Both the position numbers and the translations under genes were made by a program. Below, in pieces: positions 24,082 through 30,478 of a stretch of DNA of 36,906 nucleotides. The stretch comes from CAYQMF01 sp964418595 (GTDB lineage Bacteria > Planctomycetota > UBA1135 > UBA2386): assembly GCA_964418595.1 (NCBI GenBank), contig CAYQMF010000058.1, positions 1-36,906 of the forward strand, in the 5' to 3' direction. The notes under the pieces are model-generated. The model searched no databases and was not told where the DNA came from. It was given only the letters and a program-made list of their open reading frames with translations. How positions within the stretch are numbered: position 1 is the stretch's first letter; every line of letters starts with the position of its first letter.

Positions 24082-24097
24082 CCGGCCGCACGGCCGG
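24082..24097 (+). terminator. Terminator-like hairpin after the VOC gene
   Basis: CCGGCCG and CGGCCGG form a 7-bp stem with a 2-nt spacer, starting 8 bp after the VOC stop codon. No T-tract follows, so Rho-independent action is uncertain. Confidence 0.35.
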
Positions 24098-24155
24098 ATC
24101 CGTCGCGCCGGACGCTGGACACGCGCCGGGCGAAGCGGGCGTGCTCACCCCGCCT

Positions 24156-24229
24156 GATCCTCGGAAAGACGCGCGCCTCCCCCTACAACACGGCGGCCAT
24201 GTCGCAGCGCTTCGTTCCCCTCCGCCACC
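24156..24229 (+). repeat. Right copy of 75-bp direct repeat (intact ETF-QO promoter and start)
   Basis: 74 bp matching 17103-17177. This copy is functional: the -10 box TACAAC is intact and the reading frame continues into the full ETF-QO gene. The repeats are in direct orientation about 7.05 kb apart. Confidence 0.9.
24184..24189 (+). promoter_or_regulatory. -10-like box of the ETF-QO gene
   Basis: TACAAC ends 9 nt before the ATG at 24199, consistent with a leaderless mRNA. The same box stands before glpK. In the left repeat copy its first T is replaced by G. Confidence 0.5.
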
Positions 24230-25839
24230 AGCCCGCGCTTCCTTCCGACCACTTCCTGAAGACCGACAAGCCCGACGACGAGGCCGTGCCCATGGACGTC
24301 GTGGTCGTCGGCGGTGGGCCGGCCGGGCTGTCGCTCGCGCTCGAGCTGAAGCGCCTCGCCAAGCAGGACGGCGGCGACGTCGAGGTCGCCGTGCTCGAGA
24401 AGGCCGAAGAACTCGGCCAGCACAGCCTGTCGGGAGCGGTCGTCAACCCCGCCGCGTTCCGCGAGCTGTTCCCCGACCTGAAGGACACCGACTTCCCCTT
24501 CCGGGCCCCGGTCTCCGGCGAGCGCGTGATGGTGCTCACCAAGGGCGGCAGCATGCGCATCCCCACGCCGCCGCCGATGCGCAACCACGGCAACTACATC
24601 GCGTCGCTGTGCGAGATGGTGCGCTGGCTCGGTGAGAAGGCCGAGGCCGCCGGGGTGAACATCTTCGCCGGCTACCCGGTGGACTCGCTGCTCACGGAGG
24701 GCGACCGCGTCATCGGCGTGCGCACGACGCCCGCCGGCCTCAAGCGCGACGGCACCCCCGGCGCCAACGCCAACCCCCCCACCGACCTGACCGGCCGGGT
24801 GATCGCACTCTGCGAGGGCACGCGCGGCCCGCTCACCCAGGCATGGTTGCGCTGGCAGAAGATCACCTCGCCGAACCCGCAGATCTTCGCGCTGGGCGTG
24901 AAGGAGATCTGGGAGACCAAGAAGCCGCTCGACGCGATCGTGCACACGATGGGCTGGCCGCTGAGCGGCAGGCAGTTCGGCGGCAGCTTCCTGTATCCGC
25001 TCGAGAAGAACCTGATCGCCGTCGGCCTCGTGGTCGGCATGGACGCGCCCGACAACCAGACCGACGTGCACCTGCTGCTGCAGAAGCTCAAGACGCACCC
25101 GACGTTCAAGCCGTACTTCGAAGGCGGTGAGCTGCTGGAGTGGGGCGCCAAGACCATCCCGGAGGGTGGCTTCTACTCGCTGCCGGAACGCCGCGTCGGC
25201 GACGGGGTCGTGGTGTGCGGCGACGCGGCCGGCTTCGTCGAAGTCGCGTCGCTGAAGGGCATCCACTACGCGATGAAGAGCGGCATCGAGGCCGCGCGGG
25301 CGATCTGGGCGGCGCTGCAGAAGGATGACACGTCGCGCGCGGCGCTCGCGAGCTACGACGCGACGATGGCGACGAGCTACGTCACCGCGGACATGCGCAA
25401 GCGCCGCAACATGCGCCTCGCCTTCAAGAGCGGCTTCTGGCTGGGCGGGATCAAGGCCGGGCTGATGACGGTCACCGGCGGGGCGTTCCCGGGCGGCCAG
25501 ATCCACGCGGAAGAAGACGCCGCGGAGGAGCGCGAGGTGACCGCGGCCGAGCCGTTCACCCCCGACGGCACGCTCACCTTCTCCAAGGTCGACGCCGTGT
25601 ACAAGTCGGGCAACGCGACGCGCGACGACGTCCCGAGCCACCTCACGGTCGGCAAGGACGTGCCGCCGCACGTCGCCGACCTCTACGCGTCGATGTGCCC
25701 CGCCGGGGTGTACGAGCGGCAGGGCGAGAAGCTGGTCGTCAACCCGCCCAACTGCATCGACTGCAAGGCCACCGATGTGCTCGGCCCCCGTTGGCAGCCG
25801 CGCGAAGGCGGCAGTGGGCCACGGTACAAGCGGATGTAG
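24199..25839 (+). CDS. Electron-transfer flavoprotein-ubiquinone oxidoreductase, 4Fe-4S ligand altered
   Basis: The 546-residue length is typical of ETF-QO, the membrane-bound enzyme passing electrons from reduced ETF to quinone during fatty acid and amino acid oxidation. The FAD-binding motif is VVVVGGGPAGLSLALELKR (residues 34-52), followed by EELGQHSLSGAVVNP and, later, GDGVVVCGDAAGFVEVASLKGIHYAMKSG. The C-terminal ferredoxin-like part has CPAGVYE (C500) and NCIDCKATD (C519, C522). The fourth cysteine of the usual C-x-x-C-x-x-C block is Thr525 (codon ACC), while the rest of the family's tail (EGGSGPRYKRM) is intact. So the iron-sulfur cluster may be atypical or absent. It is a lone gene; no etfAB lies nearby. 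The start matches the duplicated segment at 17147. Confidence 0.93.
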   Translation: MSQRFVPLRHQPALPSDHFLKTDKPDDEAVPMDVVVVGGGPAGLSLALELKRLAKQDGGDVEVAVLEKAEELGQHSLSGAVVNPAAFRELFPDLKDTDFPFRAPVSGERVMVLTKGGSMRIPTPPPMRNHGNYIASLCEMVRWLGEKAEAAGVNIFAGYPVDSLLTEGDRVIGVRTTPAGLKRDGTPGANANPPTDLTGRVIALCEGTRGPLTQAWLRWQKITSPNPQIFALGVKEIWETKKPLDAIVHTMGWPLSGRQFGGSFLYPLEKNLIAVGLVVGMDAPDNQTDVHLLLQKLKTHPTFKPYFEGGELLEWGAKTIPEGGFYSLPERRVGDGVVVCGDAAGFVEVASLKGIHYAMKSGIEAARAIWAALQKDDTSRAALASYDATMATSYVTADMRKRRNMRLAFKSGFWLGGIKAGLMTVTGGAFPGGQIHAEEDAAEEREVTAAEPFTPDGTLTFSKVDAVYKSGNATRDDVPSHLTVGKDVPPHVADLYASMCPAGVYERQGEKLVVNPPNCIDCKATDVLGPRWQPREGGSGPRYKRM

Positions 25840-25842
25840 CGG

Positions 25843-25864
25843 CGCGCGCAAGATTCTGCGCGCG
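25843..25864 (+). terminator. Terminator-like hairpin after ETF-QO
   Basis: CGCGCGCA and TGCGCGCG form an 8-bp stem around a 6-nt loop, starting 4 bp after the stop codon. No T-tract follows. Confidence 0.4.
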
Positions 25865-25942
25865 GATGCAACGCGTGGGGAGGAGCGTCGCTGGGGGCCG
25901 CGGTGCTGGCAGCCGGATGGCCGCAGCACCGGAGATCCTGCG

Positions 25943-26596
25943 ATGCCGACGCACACCGCCCCGCTCCCCACGCCGCCGCCCGAGAAGCTCAGCCAGACCC
26001 AGCGCCACATCAAGAAGATCCAGTCCGACCGCCGCGCCGCGGAGGCTTGGGTCTACCTCGACGCCAAGGTGCGCTCGATCGTGGGCGTGCATCCCCTCGC
26101 CCGGGACGTGCCGGTCGACACGGAGGAGGAGGACCTGGTCAGCGCCGTGCTCGCCCAGCTCCTCGTCTCGATCGCCGCGTTCAAGGTCGAGCCGACGGCC
26201 TCGTTCTCCGGCTGGGTCAGCACCATCGTCACCCGCAAGGTGAACAGCCTCTGGCGGCGGGCGCGCGCGCGCCGGCGCGACATCCGGCGGACCGTGTCCC
26301 TCGACGACCTCGACGGCTTCGACGTCGCCGAGGACGATCCGCTCGACCCGTCCCTGCTGTCCTGTGCGGAGGAGATGCAGAAGCGCGCGGAGCGCGCGGT
26401 CGATCAGCTCTGCGCGCGCGACCGCCGCGTGCTGAGCCTGCGCGAGGACAGCGGCCTCTCGTTTCGCGAGATCGGCGAAGCGCTGGGCGGAGCGCCCGCG
26501 AACACCGCGCGCTCCGTCTTCCACCGCGCGCGCAAGCGCCGGGCGCGAACGCTGCGCGCGGGCTTCGGCGTCAAGCGCGCGAGGCAGGCGCCGTGA
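25943..26596 (+). CDS. ECF-type sigma factor
   Basis: The 217-residue protein has region 2 at about residues 35-110 (VDTEEEDLVSAVLAQLLVSI, SFSGWVSTIVTRKVNSLWRR) and region 4 at 150-205 (LCARDRRVLSLREDSGLSF, REIGEALGGAPANTARSVFH, then a basic tail). It should direct RNA polymerase to an alternative promoter set. The ATG at 25943 has GGAG 8 nt upstream. An unrelated upstream frame was rejected because it overlaps the ETF-QO gene. The stop codon overlaps the GTG start of a second sigma-like gene, so the two proteins are made together. No anti-sigma gene is visible. Confidence 0.87.
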   Translation: MPTHTAPLPTPPPEKLSQTQRHIKKIQSDRRAAEAWVYLDAKVRSIVGVHPLARDVPVDTEEEDLVSAVLAQLLVSIAAFKVEPTASFSGWVSTIVTRKVNSLWRRARARRRDIRRTVSLDDLDGFDVAEDDPLDPSLLSCAEEMQKRAERAVDQLCARDRRVLSLREDSGLSFREIGEALGGAPANTARSVFHRARKRRARTLRAGFGVKRARQAP

Positions 26597-27138
26597 GCAC
26601 CGGCATCCTCGAGCGCTTCGGCCGCGCCCTGCGGCAGCTCTGGCAGCCAGTCGCGACGTGCCCGACGTTCTCCCCCCAACACGCCTGGCGGATCTGGGAA
26701 CACACCGTTGCGAGCTGCCTGCCGGCGCTCCCGAGTGTTGCGGGCGGCATGACGCACCAGGAAGCCGTGGCGGCGATCGCCGCCGCACTCTGGGATCCCG
26801 CGCACGTCGAAGGGGCCGGGCTGACGGTGTCGGTCGCGAAACGCGCGCGCGCGTTCGGCCACGCTCCCAGTACGGAGCAACCAACTCCCGCGGACGCGAC
26901 GATCCCGACCGGCGTCCCCTGGCCGCCCTCCGCCGCCTGCGCCCGCCGGATCGCCGCGGCCCTCGCCGCGCTGCCGACCCGGCATCGCCGTGTCCTGCGC
27001 CTGCGCGAGGAAGATCGTCACTCCCTCGAGGAGATCGCCGCGCTGCTCGGCTACCAGCGCACGACGACCGTGCGCGCGCTGCTCGCGCGCGCCGCGTGGG
27101 TGCGCGGCGAAGCGATCGCGGAGTGTTGGCGAGCGTAG
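26593..27138 (+). CDS. Sigma-like protein coupled to the ECF factor
   Basis: The 181-residue protein starts at a GTG overlapping the previous stop (GTGA). The C-terminal 65 residues look like sigma region 4: ALAALPTRHRRVLRLREEDRH, then SLEEIAALLGYQRTTTVRAL as helix-turn-helix. The N-terminal half (LWQPVATCPTFSPQHAWRIWEHTVASCLP and the following segment up to KRARAFGH) sits where region 2 should be, but lacks the E-D-L-x-Q-E/D-V pattern I would expect. It may be a diverged sigma factor, or a region-4-only regulator that competes or cooperates with its partner. It converges with the 27151-29655 gene with a 12-bp gap. Confidence 0.75.
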   Translation: MSTGILERFGRALRQLWQPVATCPTFSPQHAWRIWEHTVASCLPALPSVAGGMTHQEAVAAIAAALWDPAHVEGAGLTVSVAKRARAFGHAPSTEQPTPADATIPTGVPWPPSAACARRIAAALAALPTRHRRVLRLREEDRHSLEEIAALLGYQRTTTVRALLARAAWVRGEAIAECWRA

Positions 27139-27150
27139 GCGCGGTGCGGC

Positions 27151-29655
27151 CTACAGGCCGAGCGTCACGCGCAGGTAGTTGCTCACGATCAGATCGAGCT
27201 GGTTCGCCGGCGGGTCGAAGATCAGGAACTGCGTGTAGTACGTCGCGCCGGCCAGGGTGCGGTCGCGCGGGTAGGTCAGCGTGACCGCCGCACTGCCGCT
27301 GGCACTGGTTGCGCTCGCAAGCACCATGTCCTGACTGCAATAGATGCGGCACCCGGGAGCGCCGAACGGAGCGCAGTCGAACGGCAGCGGCAGTCCGCCG
27401 AACGTCGTGTTCGAGCCGCCGATGACGTTCCACGCCAACGCGTTCGGCGTGCCGTTGAACACCTGATGGCTGTGCTGACCACCGACCGTGGGGGTCCCAC
27501 CGCCGTACGACATGAACGGCGTGCTCGCGCTGCTGCCCTGGCAGCCACTGCCGATGGGCGCCCACGATCCGGTGCCGAGCGGGAAGTACTCGGCGGTCGC
27601 CACGCGGTCCGTGGTCATCGCCAGCGTCAGCACCCGGCTGCTGAACGAGCCGACGCCAGACACGTTCCAGCGCACGAACGCCGCGTTGCCGATGAGGTCG
27701 GGCACGGTCACGTTGACGAGGTCGCCATCGCCGAAGGGCAGGATGCGCGGCAGGTTGCCGCTCGTCGCGCCGTTGCAGTCCGCGGGTGAGTTGGCGTAGG
27801 TCACGCTCGTGGTCGGGTGCACCTGCCGCAGGTCGAGCGTGCGCTGCCGGACGTACGTCGCGACCCAGTACGCGCTCGACGAGTACGACGCGGTGCGCGG
27901 GGCGGTCGTCAGCGCGTTGTTGCGCGACCAGCTCTTGAAGCACCAGGTCACGCCGCCCTGCACGTGCGTCGCCGCGGCGCTCAGGGTGTAGGTGGTCGGC
28001 GTCGTGTACGAACGCGCCATCGGCGTCGTGCCGTTGCCCTGGGCGAAGGAGTCGACGGTGGCGGTGATCGGGACGTTGAGTGTCGTGCCGTCCGCGGTGC
28101 GGGCCATCACGACCGCCGCGATCTTGCCCGGCCCGTACACGTCGCGCTGGAACATCACCACGCGCGACTCGGTGTTGGCCTGCCCGGTGCCGCCGCTCTG
28201 CCGCGACTGGGTGCCGACGAACGCCAGCGGATTCGCGGTCCACGGCTCCACGGAGAAGTAGTCGCCCCACCGGTTCGCGGGTGCGCCGTTCGTGCCGTTG
28301 GCGCTGCTCAGGAACGAGATCCCGCTCCAGGTCTGGTACACGTTGTCGATCACCACCGAGGCCGCGGCGACGTGGAGCGTGCTGCTCCCGTAGGCCAGCA
28401 CGAGACCGACGTTGCCGAGTTCGTTCACGCCGACCGCGGGGTAGGCGAAGGCGATCGTCGAGTGCGAGATGTCGTGCTCCTGGATGAGGACACGGTCGCT
28501 GACCCGGTAGCGCGACACGCGCACGTAGGGCATCGGCTTGCTCGGCGGCGCCTGCTTGCACGTCCACAGGAAGCCGATCTCGTCGTAGTTGGCGTAGCCA
28601 CCCGTGATGCGGCCGTCGTTGGCGCCGACCCAGTCCCGCCCATCGGGTCCGGGCGCCACGCCACCGCCACCGGTGAAGCTCGCGATGGTGCGGTCGACCC
28701 GCGTCGGCGCCGTGTTCGCGTCGTCGACTTCCCAGATCGAGAGCTGGGTCGACGATGTCGGCGACGCCCACCACATCTTGGTACCGACCCAGTGCGCACC
28801 TTGCGCCAGGCGGTACGACGCGCCCATCCCCGCGAGGTCGCGCCCCGTCTGCCACGCACGGATCCCGACCGAGGCGCCAGTGGACATCGGCGCCAGCGGG
28901 ATGCGGACCACAACGCCGTCGAAGGCGTTGCCGATGGCGTCGAACACGTTGGCTGCGAAGAACAGGTGGTCGCGGCTGAACGCGATGTCCGGGAAGTCCA
29001 TCCACCGCCCCGGTGCGAACCCGAGGTTGGCGGGCGAGATGGCGTAGATCCAGCCGTTGAGGTTCTGCAACCGGGTCTGGCCCTGGAAGACCGCGAGCCC
29101 GTACGTGTTCTTCTGCGTGGTCGCGCTGTAGCCGTACTGCATGAGCCAGATGGTCATGTCGTGCTCCGGCACGTAGACGACTCGCTGGTCGCAGCACACG
29201 CCGTTGTCGATGGGCGGCCACACCGAGTTGATCGCGCGGTTGGCGTACGTCATGCCGCCATCGGTCGAGACCGCCGCCTGCGTGTTCCAGGTGCACAGGA
29301 CGACGTTGCCGTTGCTGCTCACCGCGGGCTCCGTGGGGATCGCCCCGCCGAGCGCTACGGCGGTGTTGCGGAACAGCGCCATGTCGCCAGTGGCCAGCGG
29401 ACCGGGACCGACGACCGACGCCGGCAGCGACACGGGCTGCGGCAGACCCGGCCCGCCCACGGGCAAGGGCGGCAGGGGTCCGTGCCTCACCTCGACCAGG
29501 GCCCTGGGCACCGGCGGCACATCGACGCCCAACGGGACGATGGCCCGGGCCGTGATGGTGGATGTCGAGCCGTGACCCTGCAGGATCGGGGTGCTCACCT
29601 GCTGGGCAGGCGACCACGAAACGAGGACCGACGCGGCGAGGAGCAGATGGCGCAT
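27151..29655 (-). CDS. Large exported protein with shared C-terminal domain
   Basis: The 834-residue protein starts with a signal peptide (MRHLLLAASVLVSWSPAQ) and a Pro-rich stretch. Residues 90-480 carry a repetitive beta structure like the BNR/sialidase-type propellers (AAVSTDGGMTYANRAIN contains an Asp-box-like SxDGGxTY; WMDFPDIAFSRDHLFFAAN; EIGFLWTCKQ). No sialidase active-site residues are recognisable, and there is no YRIP motif. Residues 520-690 contain further beta domains. Residues 700-834 are the C-terminal domain shared with the 15310 and 33271 genes (APIGSGCQGSSASTP, YYTQFLIFDPPANQLDLIVS). A surface or secreted binding protein is inferred. The ATG at 29655 was chosen for the signal peptide; no clear ribosome-binding site precedes it. 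Confidence 0.8.
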   Translation of the reverse strand: MRHLLLAASVLVSWSPAQQVSTPILQGHGSTSTITARAIVPLGVDVPPVPRALVEVRHGPLPPLPVGGPGLPQPVSLPASVVGPGPLATGDMALFRNTAVALGGAIPTEPAVSSNGNVVLCTWNTQAAVSTDGGMTYANRAINSVWPPIDNGVCCDQRVVYVPEHDMTIWLMQYGYSATTQKNTYGLAVFQGQTRLQNLNGWIYAISPANLGFAPGRWMDFPDIAFSRDHLFFAANVFDAIGNAFDGVVVRIPLAPMSTGASVGIRAWQTGRDLAGMGASYRLAQGAHWVGTKMWWASPTSSTQLSIWEVDDANTAPTRVDRTIASFTGGGGVAPGPDGRDWVGANDGRITGGYANYDEIGFLWTCKQAPPSKPMPYVRVSRYRVSDRVLIQEHDISHSTIAFAYPAVGVNELGNVGLVLAYGSSTLHVAAASVVIDNVYQTWSGISFLSSANGTNGAPANRWGDYFSVEPWTANPLAFVGTQSRQSGGTGQANTESRVVMFQRDVYGPGKIAAVVMARTADGTTLNVPITATVDSFAQGNGTTPMARSYTTPTTYTLSAAATHVQGGVTWCFKSWSRNNALTTAPRTASYSSSAYWVATYVRQRTLDLRQVHPTTSVTYANSPADCNGATSGNLPRILPFGDGDLVNVTVPDLIGNAAFVRWNVSGVGSFSSRVLTLAMTTDRVATAEYFPLGTGSWAPIGSGCQGSSASTPFMSYGGGTPTVGGQHSHQVFNGTPNALAWNVIGGSNTTFGGLPLPFDCAPFGAPGCRIYCSQDMVLASATSASGSAAVTLTYPRDRTLAGATYYTQFLIFDPPANQLDLIVSNYLRVTLGL

Positions 29656-29708
29656 GCCGAGAAGGAGGGTCGGACGGCAGGCGCGGGACCGAGAATCCGC
29701 TCTGGCAT

Positions 29709-29859
29709 CAGCGATGCCTGCGGCCGCAACCCTCAGGCTCGATGCGGTGCTTCGCACCGCCAGAAGGGGCCGCAGGCGCTGTTGTCTTTGGAGGCGACTT
29801 CTGTCTCCGCTCGCAATTGGCGAATCGTGGCGCCACGCGAGGGTTCGCGGAGACAGAAG
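29709..29859 (+). repeat. Structured repeat element, copy A
   Basis: This element matches copy B (33122-33267) in sequence blocks and in stem positions. Outer stem: 29709-29712 with 29778-29781. Main stem: 29716-29725 with 29768-29777, 10 bp and perfect. Inner hairpin: 29745-29750 with 29754-29759. The shared block CCAGAAGGGGCC is at 29760-29771. A second, 13-bp perfect stem (29798-29810 with 29847-29859) encloses the shared TGGCGAA at 29818-29824. The plus strand is the orientation matching copy B, but the nearest gene starts (29655) and ends (29861) here are on the minus strand. Confidence 0.7.
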
Positions 29860-29860
29860 A

Positions 29861-30454
29861 TCAGGTAGCGAAGTCCCCCGCGAGGTCTTCCGGCAGGACC
29901 CGGCGCAGCCGCTCCAGGGCCCGCTGGTAGCGCTTCTTGCTCGCATCCACACCGATCCGCAGCGCGGCGGCGACCTCCTCGTGCGAGCGTTGCTCGATGC
30001 CACGCAGGACGAGCACGGCGCGGTCGTCGTCGTCCAGTGTCGCCAGGGCCGCGCGCACCTGATCCGCGCGCTCGCCGCGGACGGCGCGCGTGATGACGCC
30101 GCTGTGCCGATGCGACACCCGGCTCGGCGCGAGGCTCTCGGTCGGCGGCTTGCCGGCGAGGTGCTTCTCGGCGAGGTCGCGCGCGCGATGCTGCAGGGTC
30201 GTCGTGAGGAACCTCAGCACCACGGGCCGCAGCAAGTCCTCGCGCCCGCCGAGCCCGGGCAGATGCGGCAGGGCGCGCACCCACACGTCGTTGACGAGGT
30301 CCTCCGGGTCGTAGAACCGGCGCAGTCGCCCAAGGCGATAGGTCGCCTGCGCATGCAGGAGCGGGGCGACGCGGTCGATGATCTCGACGAGGCGTGCCTC
30401 GGCGAAGTCGGCCGGCGACGCGGCGTCGTTCTCGTCGGGGGCGCTGGCGGCCAT
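29861..30454 (-). CDS. ECF-type sigma factor
   Basis: The 197-residue protein has sigma region 2 (RRFYDPEDLVNDVWVRALPH, about residues 45-65, followed by VLRFLTTTLQHRARDLAEKH) and region 4 near 140-190 (ALATLDDDDRAVLVLRGIEQ, RSHEEVAAALRIGVDASKKR). I chose the ATG at 30454. An alternative start at 30499 would lie within the divergent kinase gene and adds an unlikely Arg/Cys-rich extension. The kinase gene begins 24 bp away on the other strand, so the pair probably share a promoter region. Function of the kinase in controlling this sigma factor is inferred from that pairing. Confidence 0.87.
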   Translation of the reverse strand: MAASAPDENDAASPADFAEARLVEIIDRVAPLLHAQATYRLGRLRRFYDPEDLVNDVWVRALPHLPGLGGREDLLRPVVLRFLTTTLQHRARDLAEKHLAGKPPTESLAPSRVSHRHSGVITRAVRGERADQVRAALATLDDDDRAVLVLRGIEQRSHEEVAAALRIGVDASKKRYQRALERLRRVLPEDLAGDFAT

Positions 30455-30462
30455 GGGGCGCG

Positions 30463-30468
30463 ACAATA
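30463..30468 (-). promoter_or_regulatory. -10-like box of the ECF sigma gene at 30454
   Basis: The minus strand reads TATTGT, ending 8 nt before the ATG. It overlaps by two bases the plus-strand box of the kinase gene, so both promoters would occupy the same DNA. Confidence 0.4.
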
Positions 30469-30472
30469 CGCT
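30467..30472 (+). promoter_or_regulatory. -10-like box of the kinase-FGE gene
   Basis: TACGCT ends 6 nt before the GTG at 30479. It is the same hexamer as before the PhzF-family gene. Leaderless transcription is implied. Confidence 0.4.
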
Positions 30473-30478
30473 GCGCGC

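Noticed and set aside
24145..26013. Long minus-strand frame opposite ETF-QO
   Set aside because: It mirrors the real gene on the other strand, as expected at such high GC, and shows no domain motifs.
29818..29830. TGGCGAA-type block resembling the catalytic core of HDV-like ribozymes
   Set aside because: In HDV-like ribozymes this block follows the P4 stem, but here it lies in the loop of the long second stem, and no nested double pseudoknot can be drawn.
27817..29868. Long plus-strand frame opposite the 834-residue exported protein
   Set aside because: Composition is Arg/Val/His-rich without motifs, while the opposite strand has a signal peptide and a recognised C-terminal domain.
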